Source: Ectopseudomonas chengduensis (lineage in GTDB: Bacteria > Pseudomonadota > Gammaproteobacteria > Pseudomonadales > Pseudomonadaceae). Taken from it: a DNA stretch of 64,000 bases. This document shows positions 7,778 to 19,037 of this stretch, piece by piece. Numbering within the stretch: position 1 is the stretch's first letter; every line of letters begins with the position of its first letter. Under the pieces are notes generated by a model, which did no database searches, was not told the origin of the DNA, and saw only the letters and a list, made by a program, of their open reading frames with translations. The DNA is taken from the NCBI RefSeq assembly GCF_015712065.1, contig NZ_JACFYZ010000001.1:1116001-1180000 (forward strand). The letters are read 5' to 3'. The position numbers and the translations under genes were made by a program.

Positions 7778-9703
7778 ATGACCCTGCTCAAGTTTGCCGA
7801 CGTATCCCTCGCCTATGGCGCCATGCCCCTGCTCGATGGAGTGTCCTGGCAGATCGCGCGGGGCGAGCGTGTGTGCATCATCGGCCGCAACGGCACCGGC
7901 AAATCGAGCATGCTGCGTCTGGTCAAGGGCGACCAGATGCCCGACGACGGCGAAATCTGGCGTGCACCAGGGCTGAAGATCGGCGAGCTGCCGCAGGAGC
8001 TGCCGCGCGCCGACGATCGCACGGTGTTCGATGTGGTCGCCGAAGGCCTTGCCGGCGTTGGCGAATTGTTGGCGCGTTATCACCATCTGGCGCAGAACAT
8101 TCACGGCGACGACGACCTCGAGCAACTGATGCACGTGCAGCAGGAGCTGGAAGCCAAAGACGGCTGGCGCCTGCAGCAACTGGTCGACAGCACCCTGAGC
8201 CGCCTGCAGTTGCCGGCCGACAAGACCCTGGCCGAGCTCTCCGGGGGCTGGCGTCGTCGCGTACTGCTGGCGCAGGCACTGGTGTCCGAGCCGGATCTGC
8301 TGCTGCTCGATGAGCCGACCAACCACCTAGACATCGGCGCCATCGCCTGGCTGGAAGAGGCGCTGAAAGACTTTGGCGGCGCCGTACTGTTCATTACCCA
8401 CGACCGCTCCTTCCTGCAGAACCTGGCTACGCGCATCCTCGAACTGGACCGTGGCGGCCTGATCGACTGGAACGGCGACTACGCCAGCTTCCTGGTGCAC
8501 AAGGAGCAGCAACTGGCTGCCGAGGAAACCGCCAATGCGCTGTTCGACAAGCGCCTGGCCCAGGAAGAGGTGTGGATTCGTCAGGGCATCAAGGCCCGTC
8601 GCACCCGTAACGAAGGGCGTGTACGTGCGCTCAAGGCGATGCGTGCCGAACGCAGCGAGCGACGCGAGCGCCAGGGCAAGGCGAATATCCAGCTCGATAC
8701 TGCGGACAAGTCCGGCAAGCAGGTGATGGTGGCGGAGAACGTCAGTTTCGCCCATGCCGGCGGACCCTTCCTGGTCAAGGATTTCTCCATGGTCCTGCAG
8801 CGCGGTGACCGTATCGGCCTGCTTGGCGCCAACGGTACCGGCAAGACCACTCTGCTCAAGCTGTTACTCAGCGACCTGCAACCGAGCAGCGGCAAGATCG
8901 AGGTCGGCACCAAACTGGAAGTGGCGTATTTCGACCAATTACGTCACCAGCTCGAGCCGGAGAAGACGGTAATCGACAACGTCGCCGAAGGCCGCGATTT
9001 CATCACTATCGACGGCCAGAACCGTCATGTACTGAGCTATCTGGGCGACTTCCTGTTCAGCCCGCAACGTGCCCGTACGCCCGTCAAAGCGCTATCGGGC
9101 GGCGAACGGGCACGACTGTTGCTCGCCAAGTTGTTCAGCAAGCCGGCCAACCTGCTGGTGCTCGACGAACCGACCAACGACCTGGACGTAGAAACCCTGG
9201 AACTGCTCGAAGAAGTACTGCTCAACTTCCCTGGCACCGTGCTGATGGTCAGCCACGACCGTGCCTTCCTCGATAACGTGGTGACCAGCACTCTGGTGTT
9301 CGAGGGTGAAGGCAAGGTGCGCGAGTACGTCGGCGGCTACCAGGATTGGCTGCGCCAGGGCGGCTCACCGCGCCTGCTCGGTGTGGGTGAAAGCAAGTCC
9401 GGCAAGGCCGAACTGGCCACGGCCATCGTCGAAGCGCCGGCCGCGGCCGCAGTGACTGCCGTGCAAGAGAGCGTCGAGCCGGCGAAGAAGAAACTAAGCT
9501 ACAAGCTACAGCGCGAGCTGGAAGCGATTCCCGGGCAGATCGATGCCCTGGAGCAGGAAATGGCCGCGGTACAGGAGCAGGTATCCGATCCTGCCTTCTA
9601 CCAGCAGTCGGTGCAGGTCACCACGGAAGTATTGGCGCGTCTCGAGGGCTTGCAGAAGGAAATGGACGAGTTGCTCGAGCGCTGGGCAGAGCTGGAAGGC
9701 TGA
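7778..9703 (+). CDS. uup: ABC-F family ATPase Uup
   Basis: Soluble duplicated ATPase of 641 residues with no membrane segments. The first cassette has Walker A GRNGTGKSS (36-44), signature LSGGWRRR (about 153) and Walker B LLLLDEPTNHLD. The linker RIKARRTRNEGRVRALKAM-like block is the ABC-F P-site-reaching region. The second cassette has GANGTGKTT (about 350), LSGGERARLL (about 438) and DEPTNDLD. The C-terminus has KLSYKLQRELEAIP followed by a coiled coil, as in E. coli Uup, which binds branched DNA and acts on the ribosome. The start is the ATG at 7778 (MTLLKFADV), since upstream in-frame codons are not conserved-looking. The next gene follows after 14 bases. Confidence 0.93.
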   Translation: MTLLKFADVSLAYGAMPLLDGVSWQIARGERVCIIGRNGTGKSSMLRLVKGDQMPDDGEIWRAPGLKIGELPQELPRADDRTVFDVVAEGLAGVGELLARYHHLAQNIHGDDDLEQLMHVQQELEAKDGWRLQQLVDSTLSRLQLPADKTLAELSGGWRRRVLLAQALVSEPDLLLLDEPTNHLDIGAIAWLEEALKDFGGAVLFITHDRSFLQNLATRILELDRGGLIDWNGDYASFLVHKEQQLAAEETANALFDKRLAQEEVWIRQGIKARRTRNEGRVRALKAMRAERSERRERQGKANIQLDTADKSGKQVMVAENVSFAHAGGPFLVKDFSMVLQRGDRIGLLGANGTGKTTLLKLLLSDLQPSSGKIEVGTKLEVAYFDQLRHQLEPEKTVIDNVAEGRDFITIDGQNRHVLSYLGDFLFSPQRARTPVKALSGGERARLLLAKLFSKPANLLVLDEPTNDLDVETLELLEEVLLNFPGTVLMVSHDRAFLDNVVTSTLVFEGEGKVREYVGGYQDWLRQGGSPRLLGVGESKSGKAELATAIVEAPAAAAVTAVQESVEPAKKKLSYKLQRELEAIPGQIDALEQEMAAVQEQVSDPAFYQQSVQVTTEVLARLEGLQKEMDELLERWAELEG

Positions 9704-9717
9704 CGAAGGAACGGACA

Positions 9718-10404
9718 ATGGCCATCGAGTACCGTATTACTCTCGACGACAATCATCAGTTCAGCTACCGGATCGAGCTGAACCGCGAATATGACCCCGT
9801 CCAGGCGCAACAGGCCCCCGCCTGGACGCGCCTTGAACATCAGCAATGCAGCAATTGTCCGCTGAGTCGCGAGCAGTTCAGCCATTGTCCGGCAGCGGTC
9901 GATCTGCATCGGGTGATCGAGGATTTTCGTGGCCTGCCAGCCTTCAAGAAGGCCAGCGTCTGGGTGCGCACACCGGAGCGTGAGTACACCAAGCAGGTCG
10001 GCCTGGAGGAGGGCCTGCGTGCGCTGCTCGGGGTTATCATGGCCACTAGCGCCTGTCCGGTGCTGGCGCGCCTGAAACCCATGGCGCAGCACCATCTGCC
10101 CTTTGCCAACAATCAGGAATTCATCCTGCGCGCGGTATCGCTGTACCTGACGCGGCAGTATTTCAACATGCGCGAGGGGCGTCTGGCCGATTGGGAGCTG
10201 AAAGGGCTGGTGCGCCTGTTCCAGCAACTGAAGCTGGTCAATCAGGCTTTCTGGCAGCGCATTCACGACACCTGTGAAGGCGACTCCAACCTCAAGGCCT
10301 TCCTCACCTTCTTCTCGATGTCATCGAGCATGACGGTGTCGCTGGAGACCCAGCTGCAGAAGATTCGCCCGCTGGTCATGAGCGCGGGCGATTCGTTCGA
10401 GTAG
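9718..10404 (+). CDS. Conserved hypothetical protein with CP-type cysteine motifs
   Basis: 228 residues with no signal peptide or membrane segment, so probably cytoplasmic. I do not recognise a characterised family. Cysteines at 44, 47 and 57 (CSNCPLSREQFSHCP) and 113 (SACPVLARLKPMAQHH) could form a four-cysteine metal or Fe-S site; three of them are followed by proline. H125 and H126 lie close to the last cysteine. The C-terminal half is helical. It starts 14 bases after uup on the same strand and is probably co-transcribed with it. A REP pair follows. Confidence 0.8.
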   Translation: MAIEYRITLDDNHQFSYRIELNREYDPVQAQQAPAWTRLEHQQCSNCPLSREQFSHCPAAVDLHRVIEDFRGLPAFKKASVWVRTPEREYTKQVGLEEGLRALLGVIMATSACPVLARLKPMAQHHLPFANNQEFILRAVSLYLTRQYFNMREGRLADWELKGLVRLFQQLKLVNQAFWQRIHDTCEGDSNLKAFLTFFSMSSSMTVSLETQLQKIRPLVMSAGDSFE

Positions 10405-10423
10405 GGCTGAAGCCAAAAAAGCT

Positions 10424-10487
10424 CGCCGCTGAAGCGCCTCCCGCGGGCAGAGCCAACGCGGCTACTGTGGGAGGGGCTTCAGCCGCG
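10424..10487. repeat. REPIN-like pair of inverted REP sequences
   Basis: Two roughly 21-base arms (10424-10444 and 10467-10487) are inverted copies with three mismatches; the shared core includes GCTGAAGC and CCTCCC. The GTGGGAGGGGCTTCAGCCGCG-type arm is a familiar pseudomonad REP form. It lies between convergent genes. Confidence 0.75.
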
Positions 10488-10495
10488 ACGCGATC

Positions 10496-10945
10496 TCAAG
10501 CGCCTTTTTCGCCTTTCTTCAGGCGCACTGCGAGTACATCGCAGGGCGCGCCGTGCAGTACGTCATTGGCGGTCGAGCCCAGCAACAGCGCCAGGCCGTG
10601 GCGGCCATGGCTGCCGACCACGATCAGGTCGCAACCCTGTTCTTCGGCTAGTCGGTGAATTTCCTGGCGCGGTTGCCCGTAGGCCAGGTGACGCTGATCA
10701 GCGGTGAGTTCCGGGTACTTGCCGGTAAAGCTGTCCAGGCGCTCGCGTGCCTGCTCGAACTGTTGTTGCTGCAGCATCGACAGATCCATCGGCACGTCAC
10801 CACCGAAGGCCATGGCCATGGGTTCGACGATATGCACCAGAGACATCTTGGCGCCACTGGCCTTCGCCAGCTTCTGCGCACGTGTCACGACAGGGTCGCA
10901 TTCCTCGGTCAGGTCGACGGCGACCAGAATGTGCTGGTAGGGCAT
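10496..10945 (-). CDS. Universal stress protein, UspA family
   Basis: Single-domain USP of 149 residues, the family's usual length. It begins MPYQHILVAVDLTEECD and ends with the nucleotide-binding motif VVGSHGRHGLALLLGST (G-x2-G-x9-G-S/T) then LAVRLKKGEKGA, so ATP binding is expected. The start is fixed by AAGGAGGAG a few bases before the ATG at 10945; an upstream in-frame extension would run through the neighbouring terminator and is rejected. Role is inferred as survival under stress or low oxygen; nothing nearby narrows it. Confidence 0.94.
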   Translation of the reverse strand: MPYQHILVAVDLTEECDPVVTRAQKLAKASGAKMSLVHIVEPMAMAFGGDVPMDLSMLQQQQFEQARERLDSFTGKYPELTADQRHLAYGQPRQEIHRLAEEQGCDLIVVGSHGRHGLALLLGSTANDVLHGAPCDVLAVRLKKGEKGA

Positions 10946-11030
10946 GGTGAACTCCTCCTTAAGGGGGGCAAATGGCTCTGTCTCAAGTATGGCCCCATTG
11001 TGTGGGATAGGGCGACTGGTCGTGAAAAAG

Positions 11031-11060
11031 GCAAAGAAAAGCCCGGTGCTAGCACCGGGC
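11031..11060 (-). terminator. Terminator of the secreted helical protein gene
   Basis: On the minus strand a perfect GCCCGGTGCTAGCACCGGGC palindrome is followed by TTTTCTTT. It lies just past the stop of the gene at 11096-11917 and upstream of the usp start, so the two are likely separate transcripts. Confidence 0.8.
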
Positions 11061-11095
11061 AAGAGTTGGGCCAGGCAGGCCGGAAACATGGAGCA

Positions 11096-11917
11096 TCAGT
11101 GTTGGCTGGTGGCGTACTGGGCGGCAACGGCTTCCAGGCCTTCGATGATGCTGTCGGAATACTTGCTGATCAGGAAAGGTACGGTGTTTTCGTTGTAGTT
11201 GCGCAGGGATTTCTCGATGTAACGCCATTTGGTGCCGATGGAGTTCAGGGCCGCATTGATCTCCGGGGTGTTCTGCTGGGCGGCGCTGAGGTTGTTCAGC
11301 TTGCTGGCGAATTCGCCGGCAAGCTCGTCGATGGCGCGTTCTTCGCCGCCGCCGAAGAAGCTGGCGCCGACCGAGGCACTGCGTGAAGCGTAGTCCAGAG
11401 CGATGTTCTGCATCAGCAGGCTCTGCTCACGGCTCTTCTGCGTCAGCTGCGGTACGCTGAAACCGCTTTCTTGCTGAATCTTCTGATACAGCTCCTGACC
11501 AATGACCATGATGCGTTGGTTGTTCTCAGCCAGATCGGCGACGGGTTGCAGGTCGGTGAAACCCTGGCTGCGCATGGCTTCCATCAGTGCCTGGAGCCCG
11601 CTGCGGTAACTTTGCCAATTGGTTTGCAGCTGCGCGCGTAGCGCCTTGCTTGCATCGCCGGGCATTTCGCCCAGGCCGTCCAGGTGCGCTTGGCCTTCCT
11701 GAAGGGACTCGCCAATCATTCGCGCGTAGCGCTGATCGCCTTCCATGCCGTTATACATGTAGAAGTCGCCCAGACTTTTCTGGGTTGCCAGGCGCAGCTG
11801 GTGCAGACGCAGCAGATCATCGGCTGGCGCAGCGCTGAGCAAGGTGGAGAAGAGTGACGTGAAGACGAAAAGGAGCAGGGCGCTCAGGGGAAATGCAAGC
11901 GAACGGCGGCTCGACAT
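11096..11917 (-). CDS. Secreted alpha-helical protein of unknown function
   Basis: 273 residues from the ATG at 11917 (MSSRRSLAF), which precedes a clear signal peptide with a long hydrophobic core and a cleavage region near SAAPA. The mature protein is almost entirely predicted helix, with heptad-like stretches and no cysteine. The pattern TQKSREQSLLMQNIALDYASR distantly resembles the ligand-binding N-terminal module of PilJ-type sensors, but no membrane anchor or signalling domain follows. Function unknown. A PAO1 equivalent seems to occupy the same position between usp and fadB. Export to the periplasm is the only firm inference. Confidence 0.82.
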   Translation of the reverse strand: MSSRRSLAFPLSALLLFVFTSLFSTLLSAAPADDLLRLHQLRLATQKSLGDFYMYNGMEGDQRYARMIGESLQEGQAHLDGLGEMPGDASKALRAQLQTNWQSYRSGLQALMEAMRSQGFTDLQPVADLAENNQRIMVIGQELYQKIQQESGFSVPQLTQKSREQSLLMQNIALDYASRSASVGASFFGGGEERAIDELAGEFASKLNNLSAAQQNTPEINAALNSIGTKWRYIEKSLRNYNENTVPFLISKYSDSIIEGLEAVAAQYATSQH

Positions 11918-12386
11918 TGGCGACTCCGTGTGGCCCATCGTGGGGCTCGATTTGTTTTTGTGTTGCTCTCAGGTGGCGCTGTGCCAGCTGAAAGTGAGAC
12001 GACTGTACCCGCAGTGGGGCGATTTGGCTAGGCGCCTCGGCGTGTCTATACCAAGCAGGAAAACCCTCGCAATGGTGCGTTATTGACGCTGTTTATCGGA
12101 ACCGGCTGGAGGCCACGAATGACCAGGCCTGCAGAAATCGTCGGGAAATCGACGAAAAGAGGCCAATTGACAAGTGCAGGCTTTTCCCTGAAGGTGTGCA
12201 CACCCAAATCAAACGGGCGTATGAATTGAGCGTTTGCCTTGTTAGGCGCGCCATATGCAGCCCGAATATCGCGTCGGTGGGTGTGTCGTACCGATTGGGG
12301 CTATGCTCGTGCGGCGCTGCCGCGGGCTGGCCTGCCGGTTGGCTCCGATGTGTACTGTTCAGCTTCCATACCGTGGAGATCAGTTG
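11918..12386. other. 469-bp intergenic region between a divergent gene and fadB
   Basis: No convincing gene. It contains TTGACA (12167-12172), a perfect 12-base palindrome GGTGTGCACACC (12193-12204) and a PsrA-like operator (12210-12223) overlapping a candidate -10. An open frame reads in phase into fadB from 12255, but fadB itself starts at 12387, so the rest is a leader of roughly 150 bases. Confidence 0.6.
12210..12223. promoter_or_regulatory. Candidate PsrA operator upstream of fadBA
   Basis: CAAAC-GGGC-GTATG matches the published PsrA consensus (G/C)AAAC-N2-4-GTTT(G/C) with one mismatch. TATGAA (12220-12225) could be a -10, with TGCACA 17 bases upstream as a weak -35, so the repressor would cover the promoter. 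fadBA is a known PsrA target in P. aeruginosa; the site here is inferred by eye. Confidence 0.5.
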
Positions 12387-14534
12387 ATGATTTACGAAGG
12401 TAAAGCCATCACGGTTAAGGCTCTTGAGAGCGGCATCGTCGAATTGAAGTTCGACCTCAAGGGTGAGTCCGTCAACAAATTCAACCGTCTTACCCTCAAC
12501 GAGCTGCGCGCCTCCGTCGACGCGATCAAGGCTGACGGTTCGATCAAGGGCGTGATTGTCACCAGTGGCAAGGACGTGTTCATCGTCGGCGCCGATATCA
12601 CCGAGTTCGTCGACAACTTCAAACTGCCCGACGCAGAGCTGGTGGCTGGCAACCTGGAAGCCAACAAGATCTTCAGTGATTTCGAAGACCTCGCCGTGCC
12701 GACCGTCGTCGCCATCAACGGCATCGCCCTGGGTGGCGGTTTCGAGATGTGCCTGGCCGCCGACTATCGCGTGATGAGCGCCAGTGCCAAGATCGGCCTG
12801 CCGGAAGTCAAACTGGGCATCTACCCGGGCTTCGGCGGCACCGTGCGCCTGCCGCGCGTGATCGGTACCGACAACGCCGTGGAGTGGATCGCTTCGGGCA
12901 AGGAAAACCGTGCCGAAGACGCCCTGAAAGTGGGCGCCGTCGATGCCGTGGTCAGTGCAGACAAGCTGCAGGCCGCCGCTCTCGATCTGGTCAAGCGCGC
13001 CATCTCCGGCGAGCTGGACTACAAGGCCAAGCGTCAGCCCAAGCTGGAAAAGCTCAAGCTCAACGCCATCGAGCAGATGATGTGCTTCGAGACCGCCAAG
13101 GGCTTCGTCGCTGGCCAGGCCGGCCCGAACTACCCGGCTCCGGTCGAAGCGATCAAGACCATTCAGAAAGCCGCCAACTTCGGCCGTGACAAGGCGCTTG
13201 AAGTCGAGGCCACCGGCTTCGTCAAGCTGGCCAAGACCTCGGTTGCCGAGAGCCTGATCGGTCTGTTCCTCAATGATCAGGAACTGAAGAAGAAAGCCAA
13301 GCACCACGACGAGATCGCTCGCGACGTGAAACTGGCCGCCGTACTCGGCGCCGGCATCATGGGTGGCGGCATCGCCTATCAGTCGGCCTCCAAGGGCACC
13401 CCGATCCTGATGAAGGATATCCGTGAAGAGGGTATCCAGATGGGCTTGAACGAGGCTTCCAAGCTGCTCGGCAAGCGCGTCGAGAAAGGCCGCATGACCC
13501 CGGCGAAGATGGCCGAAGCCCTCAACGCCATCCGTCCGACCATGTCCTACGGCGATTTCGGCAACGTCGACATCGTCGTCGAAGCCGTGGTCGAGAACCC
13601 CAAGGTCAAGCAGATCGTGCTGGCCGAGGTGGAAGATGCGGTGCGTGAAGACGCCATCCTGGCCTCCAACACCTCGACCATCTCCATCTCTCTGCTGGCC
13701 CAGGCGCTCAAGCGTCCGGAAAACTTCGTCGGCATGCACTTCTTCAACCCGGTGCACATGATGCCGCTGGTGGAAGTCATCCGTGGCGAGAAGTCCAGCG
13801 AAGTGGCCGTGGCCACCACCGTTGCCTACGCCAAGAAGATGGGCAAGAACCCGATCGTGGTCAACGATTGCCCGGGCTTTTTGGTCAACCGCGTACTGTT
13901 CCCGTACTTCGGCGGCTTCTCCAAGCTGCTGGGCTTTGGCGTCGACTTCGTGCGCATCGACAAGGTGATGGAGAAGTTCGGCTGGCCCATGGGCCCGGCT
14001 TACCTCTCCGACGTGGTCGGCATCGACACTGGCCACCACGGCCGTGACGTGATGGCCGAAGGCTTCCCGGATCGTATGGCTGTCGAAGGCAAGACTGCCG
14101 TCGACGTGATGTACGACGCCAATCGCCTGGGTCAGAAGAACGGCAAGGGCTTCTATGCCTACGAGACCGACAAGCGCGGCAAGCCGAAGAAGGTCACCGA
14201 CCCGGCTGCTTACGAGCTGCTCAAGTCCATCGTGGTCGAAGAGCGTGAAGTCACCGACGAGGACATCATCAACTTCATGATGATCCCGCTGTGCATGGAA
14301 ACCGTTCGTTGCCTGGAAGACGGCATCGTCGACACCGCAGCCGAGGCCGACATGGGCCTGATCTACGGTATCGGCTTCCCTCCCTTCCGTGGCGGTGCGC
14401 TGCGCTACATCGATTCCATCGGTGTTGCTGAATTCGTCGCCCTGGCTGACAAGTATGCCGAGCTGGGCGCCCTGTACCACCCGACCGCAAAACTTCGTGA
14501 AATGGCCGCCAAGGGCCAGAAGTTCTTCGGTTAA
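12387..14534 (+). CDS. fadB: Fatty acid oxidation complex subunit alpha
   Basis: Multifunctional beta-oxidation enzyme: enoyl-CoA hydratase/isomerase at the N-terminus and L-3-hydroxyacyl-CoA dehydrogenase at the C-terminus. Length is 715 residues, the classic FadB size. The hydratase catalytic glutamates are E120 (GGGFEMC) and E140 (GLPEVKLG), one off E. coli numbering. The NAD-binding loop [16 protein letters not shown] is near residue 320 and the catalytic histidine lies in [11 protein letters not shown]. The start [10 protein letters not shown] is preceded by GGAGAT. fadA follows after 30 bases, forming the fadBA operon whose products assemble as a complex. Repression by PsrA and relief by long-chain acyl signals is expected. 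Confidence 0.98.
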   Translation: MIYEGKAITVKALESGIVELKFDLKGESVNKFNRLTLNELRASVDAIKADGSIKGVIVTSGKDVFIVGADITEFVDNFKLPDAELVAGNLEANKIFSDFEDLAVPTVVAINGIALGGGFEMCLAADYRVMSASAKIGLPEVKLGIYPGFGGTVRLPRVIGTDNAVEWIASGKENRAEDALKVGAVDAVVSADKLQAAALDLVKRAISGELDYKAKRQPKLEKLKLNAIEQMMCFETAKGFVAGQAGPNYPAPVEAIKTIQKAANFGRDKALEVEATGFVKLAKTSVAESLIGLFLNDQELKKKAKHHDEIARDVKLAAVLGAGIMGGGIAYQSASKGTPILMKDIREEGIQMGLNEASKLLGKRVEKGRMTPAKMAEALNAIRPTMSYGDFGNVDIVVEAVVENPKVKQIVLAEVEDAVREDAILASNTSTISISLLAQALKRPENFVGMHFFNPVHMMPLVEVIRGEKSSEVAVATTVAYAKKMGKNPIVVNDCPGFLVNRVLFPYFGGFSKLLGFGVDFVRIDKVMEKFGWPMGPAYLSDVVGIDTGHHGRDVMAEGFPDRMAVEGKTAVDVMYDANRLGQKNGKGFYAYETDKRGKPKKVTDPAAYELLKSIVVEEREVTDEDIINFMMIPLCMETVRCLEDGIVDTAAEADMGLIYGIGFPPFRGGALRYIDSIGVAEFVALADKYAELGALYHPTAKLREMAAKGQKFFG

Positions 14535-15740
<1,206 letters not shown>

Positions 15741-15754
15741 GCGTTAGCGGACAG

Positions 15755-15786
15755 AAACCGGGGCCCCGTGCCCCGGTTTTGCTTTT
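15755..15786 (+). terminator. Terminator of fadBA
   Basis: AAACCGGGG pairs with CCCCGGTTT around CCCCGTG, followed by a T-rich tail. It starts 14 bases after the fadA stop. Confidence 0.9.
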
Positions 15787-15813
15787 TACGGCTTTTTATT
15801 TCGGGAACCGCTC

Positions 15814-16056
15814 ATGCAGTTGCAGCCAGGACTTTATCGTCACTACAAAGGCCCGCAGTACCGTGTATTCGGTGTGGCACGCCATTCCGAGAGCGAGGAA
15901 GAGGTGGTCGTCTACCAGGCGCTGTACGGCGAGTTTGGCTTGTGGGTAAGACCGCTGAGCATGTTCTGTGAAGAGATCGAAGTGGACGGCGAGCGCGTTC
16001 CACGCTTTGCTTTGATTCAGGCCGAAGTCAGCCCCATCGGCGCTTCGCAAGTCTGA
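15814..16056 (+). CDS. DUF1653 domain protein
   Basis: Small 80-residue protein dominated by a DUF1653 domain: LQPGLYRHYKGPQYRVFGVARHSE, VVVYQALYG, LWVRPLSMFCEEIEVDG. The domain folds as a small beta-barrel; its function is unknown. It sits after the fadBA terminator and before the repeat that precedes topA, probably as a single-gene unit. Confidence 0.9.
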   Translation: MQLQPGLYRHYKGPQYRVFGVARHSESEEEVVVYQALYGEFGLWVRPLSMFCEEIEVDGERVPRFALIQAEVSPIGASQV

Positions 16057-16115
16057 CTGCGCAGCTCCCTGCGCTTGACCTTCGCTTGGTCGCCACTATA
16101 TATAGCGGGGCCTTA

Positions 16116-16253
16116 GAGGGCGTCTACAAATTGCTGCTCTCGGCCATGCTGCGTTGAAACCAGCCTCAAAATGCTCATGTACAGCTCGTACAGCGCGCTT
16201 TTTCGACTGTTTTCGCCTTGCCTGACCTTCGCTCGCTGCTTTGTAAACACCTC
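16116..16253. repeat. MITE-like palindromic element, copy A
   Basis: 138 bp bounded by GAGGGCGTCTACAAA and its imperfect inverted copy ending TTTGTAAACACCTC. The interior contains AAAATGCTCATGTACAG and TTTTTCGACTGTTTTCGCC, shared in inverted orientation with the other copies in this window. No coding capacity. It lies 46 bases upstream of topA and its half-sites can pair along most of the length. Confidence 0.75.
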
Positions 16254-16299
16254 CGGCTTCGTGCCTTCTATATTTCGCAATTCAGGAATTTTCTGATCC

Positions 16300-18909
16300 A
16301 TGGGCAAATCGCTGGTCATCGTGGAATCCCCGGCCAAGGCCAAGACCATCAACAAGTATCTGGGCAGCCAGTACGTGGTGAAGTCGAGCATCGGCCACAT
16401 CCGTGACCTGCCTACCAGCGGCTCGGCAAGTGCCACCAAGGAGCCTGCCAAGCGCGGCAAGGCTGCTGCTGGTGAAGCGCCTGCGCTGTCGCCCAAGGAA
16501 AAGGCCAAACGCCAGCTGTTCACCCGTATGGGCGTCGACCCCGAGCACGGCTGGAAGGCCAAGTACGAGATCCTGCCCGGCAAGGAAAAGGTGATCGAAG
16601 AACTGCGCCGCCTGGCCAAGGATGCCGACACCATCTATCTCGCAACCGACTTGGATCGCGAAGGGGAAGCCATTGCCTGGCACCTGCGCGAATCCATCGG
16701 TGGTGATGACAGCCGCTACAAGCGCGTGGTGTTCAACGAGATCACCAAGAAGGCGATTCAGGAAGCCTTCTCCAAGCCGGGCGAGCTGGACATCAACCGC
16801 GTCAATGCCCAGCAGGCGCGGCGCTTCCTCGACCGCGTGGTGGGCTACATGGTCTCGCCGCTGCTGTGGGCCAAGATCGCACGTGGCCTGTCTGCCGGTC
16901 GTGTGCAGTCGGTGGCCGTGAAGCTGGTCGTTGCACGCGAGAAAGAGATTCGCGCCTTCGTCCCGGAAGAATACTGGGAAGTGCACGCTGACCTCGGCAC
17001 CGCGAAGAACGCCAAGGTGCGTTTCGAGGTAGTGCGCGAAAGTGGCGCAGCCTTCAAGCCGGTCAATGAAGCGCAGGCCATGGCCGCGCTGGAGAAGCTC
17101 AAGGCTTCCAGCTACAGCGTGGTCAAGCGCGAAGACCGCCCGACCAGCAGCAAACCCTCGGCGCCCTTCATTACCTCCACCCTGCAGCAGGCAGCGAGCA
17201 ACCGCCTGGGCTTCGGGGTGAAGAAAACCATGATGATGGCTCAGCGTTTGTACGAAGCGGGCTACATCACCTACATGCGTACCGACTCGACCAACCTGTC
17301 GAACGACGCGGTAGAGATGGTGCGTGGCTTCATCGGCAGCGAGTACGGCGACAAGTACCTGCCGGGCAAGCCCAACCTGTATTCGAGCAAGGAAGGCGCC
17401 CAGGAGGCGCACGAAGCGATTCGTCCGTCCGACGTCAATCTGCGCCCGACCCAGCTGTCCGGCATGGAGCGTGATGCCGAGCGCCTGTATGACCTGATCT
17501 GGCGTCAGTTCGTCGCCTGCCAGATGCCGCCGGCCGAGTACCTGTCCACTAGTGTCACCGTGGCTGCTGGCGACTTCGAGCTGCGCGCCAAGGGTCGCAT
17601 CCTCAAGTTCGACGGCTACACCCGTGTGCTGCCGCAGCAGAGCAAGCCGGGCGAGGACGACGTCCTGCCAGAAATGAAGGAAGGCGAGGGCCTCAAGCTG
17701 ATCCAGCTCGACCCCAGCCAGCACTTCACCAAGCCGCCGGCGCGCTACTCCGAAGCCAGCCTGGTCAAGGAGCTGGAAAAGCGCGGCATCGGCCGCCCGT
17801 CCACCTACGCGGCGATCATTTCCACCATCCAGGATCGCGGCTACGTCACGGTGCACAACCGTCGCTTCTATGCCGAGAAGATGGGCGACATCGTCACCGA
17901 GCGTCTCGACGAAAGCTTCGCCAACCTGATGGATTACAGCTTTACCGCCACCATGGAAGAACATCTCGACGATGTGGCCCAGGGCGAGCGCGAGTGGAAG
18001 CACCTGCTCGACGAGTTCTACGGTGATTTCAAGAAGAAGCTCGAAGTGGCCGAGGCGGGTGAGGGCGGCATGCGTGCCAACCAGCCGACGCTGACCGATA
18101 TTCCCTGCCGCGAGTGCGGCCGGCCGATGATGATCCGCACCGCCTCCACCGGCGTGTTCCTCGGTTGCTCGGGCTATGCGCTGCCACCGAAGGAGCGCTG
18201 CAAGGCCACCATCAACCTGGTGCCGGGCGATGAGATCGCAGCCGATGATGAGGGCGAGTCCGAGTCCCTGGTGTTGCTGGGCAAGCATCGCTGCCCGATC
18301 TGCGCCACCGCCATGGATGCTTATCTGCTGGATGAAACCCGCAAGCTGCACATCTGTGGCAACAATCCCGATTGCAGCGGCTATGAGATCGAGCAGGGTC
18401 AGTACCGCATCAAGGGCTACGAAGGCCCGAGCCTGGAGTGTGACAAGTGCGGTAGCCAGATGCAGCTCAAGACCGGCCGTTTCGGCAAGTTCTTCGGTTG
18501 CACCAATGCCAGCTGCAAGAACACCCGCAAGTTGCTCAAGAACGGTGAAGCGGCGCCGCCGAAGATGGACAAGGTGGATATGCCGGAGCTCAAGTGCGAG
18601 AAGGTGGACGACACCTACGTGCTGCGCGACGGCGCATCGGGCCTGTTCCTCGCTGCCAGCCAGTTCCCCAAGAACCGCGAGACGCGTGCGCCGCTGGTGC
18701 TGGAGATCGTCCCGCACAAGCACGAGATCGACCCCAAGTACCACTTCCTCTGCGATGCCCCGCAGAAGGATCCGGATGGTCGTCCAGCGGTGATTCGCTA
18801 CAGCCGCAAGACCAAGGAGCAGTACGTGCAGTCCGAGGTCGATGGCAAACCCACCGGCTGGCGCGCGTTCTACGATGGCGGCAAGTGGAAGGTCGAGGAC
18901 AAGCGCTAG
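16300..18909 (+). CDS. topA: DNA topoisomerase I
   Basis: Type IA topoisomerase relaxing negative supercoils. 869 residues, typical of pseudomonads. The TOPRIM domain opens with [12 protein letters not shown], the strand-cleaving tyrosine is Y325 in [11 protein letters not shown], and the C-terminus has four-cysteine zinc ribbons beginning [24 protein letters not shown] and [10 protein letters not shown]. The lysine-rich insert [19 protein letters not shown] (about 46-64) interrupts the early TOPRIM region, as in other Pseudomonas TopA proteins. A MITE-like element occupies the upstream gap, so its promoter lies within or beyond that repeat. Confidence 0.98.
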   Translation: MGKSLVIVESPAKAKTINKYLGSQYVVKSSIGHIRDLPTSGSASATKEPAKRGKAAAGEAPALSPKEKAKRQLFTRMGVDPEHGWKAKYEILPGKEKVIEELRRLAKDADTIYLATDLDREGEAIAWHLRESIGGDDSRYKRVVFNEITKKAIQEAFSKPGELDINRVNAQQARRFLDRVVGYMVSPLLWAKIARGLSAGRVQSVAVKLVVAREKEIRAFVPEEYWEVHADLGTAKNAKVRFEVVRESGAAFKPVNEAQAMAALEKLKASSYSVVKREDRPTSSKPSAPFITSTLQQAASNRLGFGVKKTMMMAQRLYEAGYITYMRTDSTNLSNDAVEMVRGFIGSEYGDKYLPGKPNLYSSKEGAQEAHEAIRPSDVNLRPTQLSGMERDAERLYDLIWRQFVACQMPPAEYLSTSVTVAAGDFELRAKGRILKFDGYTRVLPQQSKPGEDDVLPEMKEGEGLKLIQLDPSQHFTKPPARYSEASLVKELEKRGIGRPSTYAAIISTIQDRGYVTVHNRRFYAEKMGDIVTERLDESFANLMDYSFTATMEEHLDDVAQGEREWKHLLDEFYGDFKKKLEVAEAGEGGMRANQPTLTDIPCRECGRPMMIRTASTGVFLGCSGYALPPKERCKATINLVPGDEIAADDEGESESLVLLGKHRCPICATAMDAYLLDETRKLHICGNNPDCSGYEIEQGQYRIKGYEGPSLECDKCGSQMQLKTGRFGKFFGCTNASCKNTRKLLKNGEAAPPKMDKVDMPELKCEKVDDTYVLRDGASGLFLAASQFPKNRETRAPLVLEIVPHKHEIDPKYHFLCDAPQKDPDGRPAVIRYSRKTKEQYVQSEVDGKPTGWRAFYDGGKWKVEDKR

Positions 18910-19037
18910 CGTTTGGTCACGATCTGCCGCGCGTCGGCCTGGCGTCGTAGCAGCGGCGCCCTGAATGCCTGACGAGATGCGCGTCAGGCAGGGCAGACGC
19001 GCGTATCATGACCCGATCTGCTGTGGAGGTCGCCGTA

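Noticed and set aside
12255..12386. 44-residue extension of FadB
   Set aside because: FadB proteins begin [10 protein letters not shown] and a ribosome site is found there; the extension covers the leader.
16282..18744. An 820-codon minus-strand open frame opposite topA
   Set aside because: Antisense shadow of a certain gene with no conserved motif.
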